Counted from the first letter of the stretch, positions 35,648 to 44,642 are shown. The stretch is DNA of 64,000 bases from Coleofasciculus sp040219735 (GCA_040219735.1 JAVJRX010000034.1); one strand, 5' to 3'. Made by a program: numbers and translations. Notes: generated by a model not told the origin, from the sequence alone.

Positions 35648-38600
35648 ATGACCATTATTACGATTCGGGAACAGCAGTCAACGGATAGCGGATTTACGGC
35701 GACTCTCAGTTTTGATGGGCGGGTGAATTATCCCATCGCGATTACTGATCCTTTCACCCCGAAACAAGAACAGACCCTGGAATGGTATTTTGAACAATGG
35801 CTGGTTTTTCCCCAATTGGGAACAGTGAAGGCGGAACAGGCGAAGGAATCGGTTAAGGCTTACGGGGAACAATTATTTGAGCAGGTATTTAGAACCAATA
35901 TTGACGCCTATAGCGAGTATCGGCAAATCCGGGGGAATTTAAGTCAGATTCAAATAGAGATTGAAAGCCAGACGCCAGAGTTTCAGGCGTTACATTGGGA
36001 AGCCCTGCGTGATCCGGATTTACCCCGTCCCCTGGCGGTGGATTGTCTGATGCTGCGGAAGCATACCAAACCCGTTCCCATTGGCGCAAGTATGCCAGCA
36101 TTTCCGGTAATTAATTTACTCTTGGTGACAGCACGACCGGATCAGGAAAGAGATGTAGGCTATCGTACCATTTCCCGTCCCTTAATTGAAGCGATTGAGA
36201 CGGCAAAGTTACGGGTGAATGTGGAGTTATTGCGTCCGGCTACATACAAGGCGTTATCGAAACATTTAGAGGAGAAAGGGGCGGGATATTATCATATTAT
36301 TCATTTTGATGCCCATGGCTCATTGATGAGTTATGACCAAGTGCACAAGGGGATAGAAAAGAAGCGGTATACATTTCAGGCGCGGTGGGGGCGAGAGGAT
36401 ATTACTGAGTATGAAGGGGTGAAGGCGTTTCTGTTTTTGGAGGGAGAAAGTCAGGGAAAAGCTGATCCGGTGGAGGCGTCAGAATTAGCCAATTTATTAA
36501 CCGGAAAAGGAATTCCCGTCTGTATTTTAAACGCCTGTCAATCCGCCAAACAAATCCGAGGAGATACATCAAACCCCGCACCCGTAAACCCGGTAAACCC
36601 GGTAAACCCGGTAAACCCGGTAAACCCGGTAAACCCGGTAAACCCGGTAAACCCCGTAAACCCGGTAAACCCCGTAAACCCCGTAGGGGCGAAGCATTCG
36701 CGCCCAGATATGTCGGTTGTTGGATCAAATGAAAACGCGAATGCTTCGCCCACACCCACATCAAACGCGACAACATCTCCCATCCCCCATCCCCCATCCC
36801 CAACATCGCGCCCAGATATGTCGGTTGTTGGATCAAATGAAAACGCGAATGCTTCGCCCACACCCACATCAAACGCGACAACATATCCCATCCCCCATCC
36901 CCCATCCCCAACATCGCGCCCAGATATGTCGGTTGTTGGATCAAATGAAAACGCGAATGCTTCGCCCACACCCACATCAAACGCGACAACATCTCCCATC
37001 CTCCATCCCCCATCCCCAACATCGCGCCCAGATATGTCGGTTGTTTCATCAAATGAAAACGCGAATGCTTCGCCCACACCCACATCAAACGCGACAACAT
37101 TTCGCGAAACCAGTTTAGGGAGTCGCCTCATGGCGGCGGGGATGCATACAGTCGTCGCGATGGGCTATTCCGTCACCGTAACCGCCGCCTCCTTATTAAT
37201 CGAAACCGTCTATCACCAAGTCTTTGCTGAAAAAACAATTCGGGAAGCCCTACGACTGGGACGCCGCGAACTCTTTAATAATAAAGGACGTAAAGCCTAT
37301 TATAACCAAACGATTGACTTAGAAGACTGGCTCTTACCTGTGGTTTATACCAATCAGCCCGTTAATTTGAATTTACGGGAATTTACGCCCCAGGAAGAAG
37401 AAGACTATTATGCCGCACGTCAGCAGCAGTATCGGTTTACTCCACCCACCTATGGCTTTGTCGGGCGCGATTTGGAGATTCTCAAGATAGAAAAGGCATT
37501 GCTGCGCCATACTATTCTCCTGTTGCGGGGGATGGGGGGAACGGGGAAAACTACGCTACTGAATTATTTACGGGAATGGTGGCAAACCACTCACTTTGCT
37601 GAAGCTATCTTTTATTTTGGTTATGACACAAAAGCCTGGACATTGAAGCAAATCCTGCGGGAGATAGGGAAGCAGGTTTATGACAAGTTCGAGTTCAGCC
37701 GATTTCAGGCGATGAATCCGGCGGCGCAGGTGCAGAAATTAGCCGAGAAACTGAAAACCGAGAATCATATCCTGATTTTGGATAACTTGGAATCGGTGAC
37801 GGGGAAACGGTTGGCGATTAAACATACGTTATCGAAGAAGAAGCGAGAGGAAATTCAGGACTTTTTAACGCGATTAGTGGGTGGGAAAACGCGGGTGGTG
37901 TTGGGTTCCCGCAGTGGTGAGGAGTGGTTACAGGGGACATTTGGCGATAATGTGTATCCGTTACAGGGATTAGATGTTCAGGCGCGTTCAGAGTTGGCGC
38001 AAAAGATATTAGAACGGTATTTACCGAAATCGCGGATTCCGCAGATACGGGAAGATAAAGCGTTTAGCCGATTAATGAAACTCTTGGCGGGGTATCCCTT
38101 GGCGATGGAGGTAGTGTTGGCGAATCTGAAACAGCAATCCCCGGCGGAGATTGTCGCGGGGTTGGAAAAGGCGGATATTGCGTTGGATTCGGGGAGTGAG
38201 GATAAGACGGAGAGTATTGTTCAATGTGTAGAGTATTCCCATCGGAATTTGTCGGCGGCGGCGCAGCAGTTGTTGTTGTGTTTAGCGCCATTTAGTGGGT
38301 TTATTCGGGGGGATAGGATTGGGAATTATGTTGATAAGTTGCAGCAGTTAGCACCGTTTCAGGATTATCCGTTTGAGGAGTTTGATGGGGCGATTCAAGA
38401 GGCGATTAATTGGGGATTGTTGTCCCCCAGCCCCTCTCAATCCCCCCAACCCCCCTTTGAAAGGGGGGCTAATGAGAGATTGTTAAGGATTCAGCCGGTT
38501 TTCCCTTATTTCTTGCGGATGAAGCTGAATCAACAGGATGCAGCGATGCGGGAAGCGTTGCGGGAGGGGTTTAAACGTCATTATTTGGTGTTGGCGGGTG

Positions 38601-39400
38601 TTTATCAGCAATTGATGAAATCGAAGCAGGCGCAAAAACTGCAACAGGGGATTTTCGCCTGTCAACTGGAGTATGAAAATCTCTACAATGCGCTGCAACT
38701 CTGTTTAGAGAAGCAGGAAACGGTGGATATCTTTTTCTGTTTGTTTCAATACTTCTTGCAGATTAATGATATCCAGAGTAATCTCAAACTCTCAGAGTTC
38801 GTCTGTCAGGCACAAGCGGCATATCCGGCATCATTACACACAGGTGAAATTGGGCTGGAAATTGTCATGGCACAGGATCGGTTAGCCTGTTGTTACCTAG
38901 AAACCCAGAATTATACTCAAGCCAAAGCCACTTATCAGCAGGTGCTGGAACTAACCCAACAGCTTACCGGGGTAGAGGAGAGACAGAAACAGCTTTACAT
39001 AGCTACAACCTATCACCAGTTAGGAAGGGTTGCCGAAGAGTTACGGGAGTATGAGCAGGCAAAGCTATACTATCAGCAGGCTCTGGATATTAAGATTGAA
39101 TTTCGCGATCGCTATTCTCAAGCTGGCACCTATCACCAGTTAGGAAGGGTTGCCGAAGAGTTACGGGAGTATGAGCAGGCAAGGCTATACTATCAGCAGG
39201 CTCTGGATATTTACATTGAATTTCGCGATCGCTACAATCAAGCTAAAACCTATCATTGTTTAGGATTACTGGCAGAAGCCCAGGAAAACTACGCCGAAGC
39301 GAGGGTGAATTTACAGACAGCCTTAGAGATATATCTAGAGTATCAGGATGACTATTGGGCTGATGTTGCACGGGAAGCCTTAGCACAACTCCCAGATTAA
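35648..39400 (+). CDS. CHAT protease - STAND NTPase - TPR protein with repeat insertion
   Basis: 1250 residues. The CHAT (caspase-like) domain spans about 100-510, with the catalytic dyad His223 in HFDAHG and Cys297 in LNACQSA. Directly after the Cys region, residues about 313-485 are pure repeat: eleven N-P-V units, then four 36-residue units beginning RPDMSVV. After this the CHAT fold resumes with SLGSRLMAAGMHTVVAMGYS. The NTPase follows: VGRDLEI, P-loop GMGGTGKTT (628-636), Walker B ILILDNLES. Near 935 a Pro/Ser-rich insert (SPSPSQSPQPPFERG) is encoded by another dispersed repeat. The C-terminus has three to four TPRs, two almost identical. Such proteins act as stress or phage-triggered proteases. 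Confidence 0.85.
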   Translation: MTIITIREQQSTDSGFTATLSFDGRVNYPIAITDPFTPKQEQTLEWYFEQWLVFPQLGTVKAEQAKESVKAYGEQLFEQVFRTNIDAYSEYRQIRGNLSQIQIEIESQTPEFQALHWEALRDPDLPRPLAVDCLMLRKHTKPVPIGASMPAFPVINLLLVTARPDQERDVGYRTISRPLIEAIETAKLRVNVELLRPATYKALSKHLEEKGAGYYHIIHFDAHGSLMSYDQVHKGIEKKRYTFQARWGREDITEYEGVKAFLFLEGESQGKADPVEASELANLLTGKGIPVCILNACQSAKQIRGDTSNPAPVNPVNPVNPVNPVNPVNPVNPVNPVNPVNPVNPVGAKHSRPDMSVVGSNENANASPTPTSNATTSPIPHPPSPTSRPDMSVVGSNENANASPTPTSNATTYPIPHPPSPTSRPDMSVVGSNENANASPTPTSNATTSPILHPPSPTSRPDMSVVSSNENANASPTPTSNATTFRETSLGSRLMAAGMHTVVAMGYSVTVTAASLLIETVYHQVFAEKTIREALRLGRRELFNNKGRKAYYNQTIDLEDWLLPVVYTNQPVNLNLREFTPQEEEDYYAARQQQYRFTPPTYGFVGRDLEILKIEKALLRHTILLLRGMGGTGKTTLLNYLREWWQTTHFAEAIFYFGYDTKAWTLKQILREIGKQVYDKFEFSRFQAMNPAAQVQKLAEKLKTENHILILDNLESVTGKRLAIKHTLSKKKREEIQDFLTRLVGGKTRVVLGSRSGEEWLQGTFGDNVYPLQGLDVQARSELAQKILERYLPKSRIPQIREDKAFSRLMKLLAGYPLAMEVVLANLKQQSPAEIVAGLEKADIALDSGSEDKTESIVQCVEYSHRNLSAAAQQLLLCLAPFSGFIRGDRIGNYVDKLQQLAPFQDYPFEEFDGAIQEAINWGLLSPSPSQSPQPPFERGANERLLRIQPVFPYFLRMKLNQQDAAMREALREGFKRHYLVLAGVYQQLMKSKQAQKLQQGIFACQLEYENLYNALQLCLEKQETVDIFFCLFQYFLQINDIQSNLKLSEFVCQAQAAYPASLHTGEIGLEIVMAQDRLACCYLETQNYTQAKATYQQVLELTQQLTGVEERQKQLYIATTYHQLGRVAEELREYEQAKLYYQQALDIKIEFRDRYSQAGTYHQLGRVAEELREYEQARLYYQQALDIYIEFRDRYNQAKTYHCLGLLAEAQENYAEARVNLQTALEIYLEYQDDYWADVAREALAQLPD
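36584..36682 (+). repeat. Eleven 9-bp units GTAAACCC(G/C) inside the CHAT gene
   Basis: Eleven in-frame copies encode a repeated Asn-Pro-Val tripeptide. Only the last base of the unit varies. Confidence 0.9.
36701..37102 (+). repeat. Four 108-bp units inside the CHAT gene
   Basis: Units begin at 36701, 36809, 36917 and 37025 with CGCCCAGATATGTCGGTTGT. Each is 108 bp (36 codons) and nearly identical; the last is cut short. The units contain GCGAATGCTTCGCCC, half of a GGGCGAAGCATTCGCGCCC palindrome seen just upstream (36687-36705). This shows that a dispersed palindrome was captured and amplified. Confidence 0.92.
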
Positions 39401-39720
39401 GAAGGGCACGATAATATCGTGCCCCTACCCCATCAATTCTCCCTGGGTGTCGTAGGGGTACGGCATTGCCGTACCCTAATCGTATGAATTCGCGCCAAGG
39501 TAAAAACCAATGCTGGCAAGCCTTTCCCCCTCATCCCCTAACCCCTTCTCCCACCGTGGGGAGAAGGGGGATCGGATGCTCTTGCTCCCCTCTCCCGTGC
39601 AAAAAAAGCGAAGCATCCTCTGTCATCCCCCCTCTTGTAGGGGGGAACGAGGGGGGTTGGGAGAGGGGCTGGGGGTGAGGGCTGGCGTGGGAGAGGGGTT
39701 AATGTCAACCCATAAATCCG
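39401..39720. repeat. Repeat-rich intergenic stretch
   Basis: Holds GGGCACGATAATATCGTGCCCC (39405), GTAGGGGTACGGCATTGCCG (39452), and CCCCTTCTCCCACCGTGGGG with GAGAAGGGGG nearby (39541-39570). All are palindromic. ORFs reading through here have low-complexity translations and are not called. Confidence 0.7.
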
Positions 39721-39975
39721 GTGGCGTTGCGTCTTTCCGAGTTACTCATCCGACTCGAGCAACTGACAGAAAAGGTGGATGATACCCTGATAGCCGTGGG
39801 GAGTGAAGCCATGAAAAGCAGCCTAACCGTTTATGACTACGTGAAAATGGCATCGAAAACCACACCGGGATTAAAAAGCGTGGCGGAGCAGTTAAAAGAA
39901 CGCTTTAAAGGGGTGAAAACAAGAGGGAATGGGAGTTCATCAGGGGAGGAGTCAAACGCTGAGAGTGATGAATGA
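39721..39975 (+). CDS. Small hypothetical helical protein
   Basis: An 84-codon frame starting at GTG (39721). The sequence LSELLIRLEQLTEKVDDTLI, AVGSEAMKSSLTVYDYVKMA and PGLKSVAEQLKERF looks like a genuine amphipathic-helix protein. It resembles small cyanobacterial proteins with a conserved LxVYxYVKxA segment. The Ser/Glu-rich tail runs up to a minisatellite. No recognisable Shine-Dalgarno is present and the 5' flank is repeat DNA, so the N-terminus could be incomplete. Function unknown. Confidence 0.5.
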   Translation: MALRLSELLIRLEQLTEKVDDTLIAVGSEAMKSSLTVYDYVKMASKTTPGLKSVAEQLKERFKGVKTRGNGSSSGEESNAESDE

Positions 39976-40210
39976 CGCTCTGAGCGTGGTGAGGGGACAC
40001 TCTGAGCGTGGTGGGAGACACTCTGAGCGTGCTGGGAGGATGCTCTAAGCGTGGCGGATGACACTCCGAGCGTAGTGGGGGGACACTCTGAGCCTCGCGG
40101 GAGACACTCTAAGCGTGGTGGGAGGACACTCTGAGCGTGGCGGATGACACTTTAAGCGTGGTGTGGGGACACTCTGAGCGTGGCGGATGACACTTTAAGC
40201 GTCGTCGAGG
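39976..40210 (+). repeat. Degenerate 22-28 bp minisatellite (ACACTCTGAGCGTGG)
   Basis: About ten units of GACACTCTGAGCGTGGTGGG with variants such as CTCTAAGCGTGGCGGATGAC and CTTTAAGCGTCGTCGAGG. The period is irregular, so open frames crossing it are accidental. Confidence 0.88.
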
Positions 40211-40303
40211 AGTCTCAAGGTGACAAAGTTTACCCGAACAAACCAAAGAGCAAGGCTTCAAGCCTCAACCATCAGCATCTACACCCCTGCGATACCGATT
40301 ATG

Positions 40304-40332
40304 GTAGAGACGTTCCGGCGGAACGTCTCTAC
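40304..40332. repeat. Palindrome GGTAGAGACGTTCC..GGAACGTCTCTACC
   Basis: Near-perfect palindrome of the GTAGAGACG family, directly before the MITE-like element at 40352-40454. Confidence 0.8.
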
Positions 40333-40351
40333 CATGGTGCTTCGCTCAACC

Positions 40352-40454
40352 TAAGCTGCTTGACATTTAAACCTTAATGTCAATAATGGTGAAATCCTTG
40401 TAGTGCGAGCATCTTGCTCGCTACTAATACCCAATTTAAATGCATGACAGCTTA
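40352..40454 (-). mobile_element. MITE-like element, second copy of the TAAGCTG family
   Basis: Ends TAAGCTG (40352) and CAGCTTA (to 40454). On the reverse strand it matches the element at 15327-15430 along its whole length with scattered substitutions. Confidence 0.75.
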
Positions 40455-40553
40455 AGAGATTCTCTGGAAATCGAATTGACGCACCAATACCAGATGGGTA
40501 GGGGAACGATATCATCGTACCCTTCAAATGGCTGCTCCCCCGGTTCTTTTAAA

Positions 40554-40611
40554 GGGCGGGTTTAGTCAAGTTATCAGTTGGGTGCAAAATGTTATCTGTA
40601 AAACCCGCCCC
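40554..40611. repeat. Dispersed inverted repeat (AAACCCGCCCC family)
   Basis: GGGCGGGTTTAGTCAAGTTA ... ATCTGTAAAACCCGCCC. It is followed by another GGGCGCACG..CATGCGCCCCTAC palindrome at 40646-40683. Confidence 0.75.
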
Positions 40612-40680
40612 TACACCCCCATTATCGTACCCTTCAAATGGCTAGGGCGCACGTCGGGAATGGGCGCACGCCATGCGCCC

Positions 40681-41118
40681 CTACTTACCCGGTAAGGATT
40701 TGGAATCGGAGGGTTCTGTATATTGGCAGAAAATATTTAGCCCAATCTTAAGAATATACAATACCACCACAGTTGCGATCGCGGGATCAAGGGGAAATCC
40801 GGCTAACCCTACCAAATACACGATTAATCCCGTCAGCAAGGGTGTACTTCCGGGATTCTTGGTGTACTCCTGTACCTTGGTGCGAAAGCTATCATCACCA
40901 CACAACTCCTGACGTAACTGGTTCAGCGTCACCTCCCACAGGGATTTGTCGGGAAAATCCGGGATTGTACCATATTTCTGGCGATACAGTTCCTCAAACG
41001 ACGCCTCAATATCCCCATTATGCTCTTTGAGAAGTGCGATCGCGTCTTGTGCTGGATCATCATTGGGTAATATGGTTTGATATGAATTCAGTTCCGAGGT
41101 GGTGAGTTGAGTATTCAT
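40681..41118 (-). CDS. Hypothetical membrane protein with UBA-like N-terminus
   Basis: 145 residues. Residues about 22-48 (DPAQDAIALLKEHNGDIEAS, FEELY) have the A-x2-LL-x4-NGDIE-x2 pattern of UBA/CUE-like three-helix domains. A Trp-containing linker follows, then two hydrophobic segments (about 93-110 and 112-130). The stop region touches a palindromic repeat, and the last residues SDSKSLPGK may be repeat-encoded. It is the first of three reverse-strand unknown genes. No function can be assigned. Confidence 0.6.
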   Translation of the reverse strand: MNTQLTTSELNSYQTILPNDDPAQDAIALLKEHNGDIEASFEELYRQKYGTIPDFPDKSLWEVTLNQLRQELCGDDSFRTKVQEYTKNPGSTPLLTGLIVYLVGLAGFPLDPAIATVVVLYILKIGLNIFCQYTEPSDSKSLPGK

Positions 41119-41206
41119 CGTTATCTTTTTATCGTAAGGGCTGGCTAAATCAGTCTTGTGGTAAGGATAAAGAGTGGGGAATGGGGAAGGGTAACGCTAA
41201 AGATCA

Positions 41207-41959
41207 TCAAGAAGAAAACAACCCGCTTAAAAGGCGCCTAGCTAACCGCTTGGATCTGGGTTTGGAAGAAAGAAATCCAGCCACAATTCGCCGCATTATC
41301 CAGCGCCGCGCTGTTGGACGCAATAAATGAAATAGGTGTCGAAAACCAATGTAAAATAATCCCACCATGATTAAAACAGCAATCAGCATCCAAGGGTTAT
41401 TCAGGAAAACTGGGATAAAGGGAATCACCAGCAGCATAGAAATCAGCAATGCCAATCCCCAAGCCAGCCCATTAATCAGCCCAGTTAAGGGAACATATTT
41501 ACCGAAACGCAACTGACGCATTACTTGTTCAATTAACCAATAATGTGCCGTTGAAATCTGATGGGAAAAGTTGGGACGTTCTAGACAATTGCGCTGGATT
41601 TGATGGATAATATCACCATCCAAGCCAATAACACTTCGCATCAGCGCCTCTTGGGAGCTTCCTCGCTTATAGTAGGTACAAAACGTTAATCCTGATTGCC
41701 AACGGTTTTCGTCATCAATGAGAGCGTAATACCGCAAATCTGTGAGCAATTGACGGGAAAGCTTCAGAGAATCTCCCATCTGTTGAGCCTGTTGAATGTG
41801 TCGTAGAGTTTCTTTATCTAAGGTGAAGCGAACCCCATGAAACAGAAACTGAGAGCGAGAAATGTGTTCTACCTCGATTTGAATACAAGCCGCGATCGCT
41901 AAATTCTGGCGCGGGGAAGGCGGGTGAGAGGGTGATGCTAAACGAGGATGCTGATTCAT
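41207..41959 (-). CDS. Hypothetical membrane protein, paralogue of the next gene
   Basis: 250 residues. A soluble N-terminal part contains IEVEHISRSQFLFHGVRFTL and DLRYYALIDDENRWQSG. It also has the block VIGLDGDIIHQIQR (about 120-135). Two transmembrane segments follow (about 168-190 and 193-213) and a basic Arg-rich C-terminus. The VEHISxxxF start and (I/L)LDGD(I/V)I block recur in the neighbouring protein at 42020-42823, so the two are diverged paralogues. Function unknown. Confidence 0.65.
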   Translation of the reverse strand: MNQHPRLASPSHPPSPRQNLAIAACIQIEVEHISRSQFLFHGVRFTLDKETLRHIQQAQQMGDSLKLSRQLLTDLRYYALIDDENRWQSGLTFCTYYKRGSSQEALMRSVIGLDGDIIHQIQRNCLERPNFSHQISTAHYWLIEQVMRQLRFGKYVPLTGLINGLAWGLALLISMLLVIPFIPVFLNNPWMLIAVLIMVGLFYIGFRHLFHLLRPTARRWIMRRIVAGFLSSKPRSKRLARRLLSGLFSS

Positions 41960-42019
41960 TTTTCAAACGTCAAACGTAAAAAGTCAAACCCTTTGCCCTC
42001 CGGTGTGTAAAGCTATACC

Positions 42020-42823
42020 TTATGACTTATGCAGTGTAGCTTTTATTAGACCAATAATAAACTCCAACAGTCCGCGCCATTGTCGTTCACTGGCGATTAC
42101 CCCTTCTCGGTGAATTTGCAGAATGACCTCTTTCTGGGGATGGTGAAACAGGGATTGATCGTAACGGTTAATCACATCGCCATCGAGTTGAATCACTGTT
42201 TGAGCGCAGATGGTATCTGTGGTGATCATTCGTTGAATTATATCAGCTTGATCGGGTTGAACAGAGACTAAGCGTAGCACCGTTTGATTCCGATCATCCA
42301 AGGCGGCTTTGAGTTCAGCTAGTTTACGCAAACCGCGTAAAAAACGACAATTACTCAAAAGTCTTTGAATGGTAACAATTGTGTCTGGACTTTTCAGATC
42401 GATGGGATTGGGGAGACGAGTGGGGATGCGATCAAAATCATCAGCGAGACTGGAGTGATCCTCATTGAAGATTGTCGGATCATAAAGTTCAGAGGTTGGA
42501 TCACTCAATTGCCCCCGGTATTCCCGTTCTAGCCTGGTGCGTAACTCCAGGTAGTGATGGCGCAATGACTCATGGATACCTTGTTGTTCTAAATACTCCG
42601 GCGAAATCGGATAAATATCCCGGTACGCTTCCCAAGCAATAAACTTATGACCGCTAATATGTTCTACCACCATCGTATTCACTTCTAGCGCCGTGAAGTC
42701 GATTAGCGTGTCGCCCAAGGACTGCAAGAAGTGATTTAGGCTTCGATTCACACCCGAACTATTGCCTCGGGTTTTAGAGGCGGGTACATCCTGTGAATCT
42801 TGTCGATTTCGATTGGTCATCAA
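42020..42823 (-). CDS. Hypothetical protein, paralogue of the previous gene
   Basis: 267 residues, mostly soluble. VVEHISGHKFIAWEAYRDIY (about 52-72) and TVIQLDGDVINRYDQSLFHH (about 210-230) match equivalents in the protein at 41207-41959. A single weak hydrophobic stretch at the C-terminus (LLEFIIGLI) corresponds to the place where the paralogue has its membrane helices. The gap between the two genes is 60 bases, compatible with co-transcription. No catalytic motif is recognised. Confidence 0.6.
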   Translation of the reverse strand: MMTNRNRQDSQDVPASKTRGNSSGVNRSLNHFLQSLGDTLIDFTALEVNTMVVEHISGHKFIAWEAYRDIYPISPEYLEQQGIHESLRHHYLELRTRLEREYRGQLSDPTSELYDPTIFNEDHSSLADDFDRIPTRLPNPIDLKSPDTIVTIQRLLSNCRFLRGLRKLAELKAALDDRNQTVLRLVSVQPDQADIIQRMITTDTICAQTVIQLDGDVINRYDQSLFHHPQKEVILQIHREGVIASERQWRGLLEFIIGLIKATLHKS

Positions 42824-42973
42824 CCCACACCTCTCTAGAACACCTGTTCACTCATCCAATCATCCACCGAAATTCCCAAAAATGGAAACATTCGCGGCTT
42901 AACACTTCATTGTATCGCTCTAGTGCAGCATGGCTGCAAATACCCAGACGTTCCACGCCTTACGTCTCTCTGT

Positions 42974-43039
42974 GCTCCCAGACGTAGCATGCTACGTCTC
43001 TACATTGCTCCCAGACGTAGCATGCTACGTCTCTACATT
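42974..43039. repeat. Tandem 33-bp duplication containing CATG palindrome
   Basis: GCTCCCAGACGTAGCATGCT followed by ACGTCTCTACATT occurs twice head-to-tail. A diverged third copy lies at about 42939-42973. It belongs to the GTAGAGACG palindrome family. Confidence 0.85.
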
Positions 43040-43086
43040 GCTCCCCCTATCTACGAAGCTGCTCAAGTATTTCCATGCCCGCTGCA

Positions 43087-44571
43087 CTAGGGTTCTGGGT
43101 TTTTATCCTGAAAGCGGCTAGGGGGTGGAGGCGGTGGTGGCTCTCCTTGCTTCGTTGGTTTGGGCTTCTCCTCCCAATCGTCCTCTGCATGGCTGAGGGA
43201 ATCAAAATCATCAACAGAAAATTCTTCAAAGGAGAGTTCCCCGAATCCATAATCCTGCTCATCCACATTTTCGGCGGATTGGTTTTGATCTGCCAACAAA
43301 TCTATAGGATCACTTAATGATTCTGAGTCCATTTCTTTTTCCTGAGAGTCTTCAGGTAAAGCATCTAACCCAGCTAGAGGATCAGCCGTTGAGCTTGCCG
43401 ACTCAGACGCTTGGCTCTCACTCAAGTCTGGCCATTCAATCTCACTATCAACCTCAGTTAAATCGGAATAGGGTTCAAGTTCCTCAACCGCAAATTCATC
43501 CCAATCTTCCTGAATATTTAACGGCGAGGGAGACTCCTCGACGGGTGGGGGTGCCGCAAAGGGATCAAAGTCTTCCACTAAGTCACCCCAGTCTTCATCG
43601 GTATCCATCTGGGCAAAAGAATGATCGCCTAATTCCGGTTCGTCTACTACCCAGTCATCCCAGTCTGCATCGTCGTCAGTATCCTGGTTTAGTTCTTCTA
43701 AGGATTGCCAACTGGGCATTTTTTGAGCCGGTTCTGATCCCCTGGGTTTGGGTTCAATGTCTGTCTGGGGTGGGATATCCAGTTCCGCCGAGGGGGGCGA
43801 CTCCTCCTCATCAAGTTCCAATGTTCCCCAATCGTCGTTGAGAACCTGCCAATCTTGCTCATCTAACTCCGCTTGGTTGGACGATAGCGGTTCTGCTTCA
43901 GTGAATTCGTCTCTCGCATCCTCAGTTGTAGAGGACTCTTCATCGTCTAGAGGTGGGCGTGGAGGAGGGGGTAAGGACTCGAGCAAATCTAGCACCGAGT
44001 CATCTTCATCTTCTTCATCTTCTTCCTCTTGCTCCCAAGTTGTCATTGTCTCGCTAGAGGGAGTCGATTCAGCAGATACCTCTTCCTGAATCGTCAAATC
44101 TGGCGTCTGGGTTGCCAATTCGGCGGCGGCGACGACGGCTACTCCCCCATCCGGGTGGGCGGCTGTCTCTTCCTGGGTGATGGCTAAGGGTGGGTATTCT
44201 ACCTCACTCAACCCTGTCCTGTGGTGTTGCAGCGTGATTAAAATCTCAAATAGCTTTTGCAAAGTTTTAAGATTATTCTCAACCAGCTGATTGCCTTGTG
44301 CCACCTGTTCTATATGAAAGGGGAGGAGTTCTCGATAGGGACCATTGCCAATAAACTGTTCCCCAATCTCATTCGCGATCGCTCCCTCAATCGTATTAAT
44401 TTGAGTCCGCAGGCGATAACCCGGTTTGGCAGCTGTTTCGGCGCCATCCTCAGCATCAGAAGCCACCCAGGTTGTAATTTTCAACTGCACCGCTTCCGCC
44501 AAAGCCCCAGCAAACGCTTCTTGAACCTTGCCTGCTTTGAGTTGTTGCCTAAAGTCCTCACTCGACGCCAT
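43087..44571 (-). CDS. Acidic repeat-tailed cytoplasmic protein, paralogue of 44643-45068
   Basis: 494 residues from the ATG at 44571 (an upstream in-frame extension to 44640 is not conserved). The N-terminal domain (about 1-125: SEDFRQQLKAGKVQEAF, LKITTWVASD, TQINTIEGAIANEIGEQFIG, NGPYRELLPFHIEQV) matches the next gene's product across its whole length. The remaining 370 residues are extremely acidic, with Asp/Glu/Trp motifs such as DDWVVDEPELGD, DEDWGDLVEDFDPF and DWEEKPKP, and are probably disordered. Function unknown. The tail suggests binding to basic partners, which is inference. Confidence 0.7.
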   Translation of the reverse strand: MASSEDFRQQLKAGKVQEAFAGALAEAVQLKITTWVASDAEDGAETAAKPGYRLRTQINTIEGAIANEIGEQFIGNGPYRELLPFHIEQVAQGNQLVENNLKTLQKLFEILITLQHHRTGLSEVEYPPLAITQEETAAHPDGGVAVVAAAELATQTPDLTIQEEVSAESTPSSETMTTWEQEEEDEEDEDDSVLDLLESLPPPPRPPLDDEESSTTEDARDEFTEAEPLSSNQAELDEQDWQVLNDDWGTLELDEEESPPSAELDIPPQTDIEPKPRGSEPAQKMPSWQSLEELNQDTDDDADWDDWVVDEPELGDHSFAQMDTDEDWGDLVEDFDPFAAPPPVEESPSPLNIQEDWDEFAVEELEPYSDLTEVDSEIEWPDLSESQASESASSTADPLAGLDALPEDSQEKEMDSESLSDPIDLLADQNQSAENVDEQDYGFGELSFEEFSVDDFDSLSHAEDDWEEKPKPTKQGEPPPPPPPSRFQDKNPEP

Positions 44572-44642
44572 AATACACTCACCTGAATTTGGGCGATTAC
44601 CACTACAGAAACTGGCAGATTTGTCAACCTCTATCTTCAAGA

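Noticed and set aside
36584..37102. Possible CRISPR array
   Set aside because: The repeats have no unique spacers: units abut directly and keep a coding frame.
36402..37131. Long reverse-strand frames (232 and 197 codons) and a 133-codon forward frame
   Set aside because: They are read from the 108-bp and 9-bp repeats inside the CHAT gene, and repeat periods divisible by three keep every frame open.
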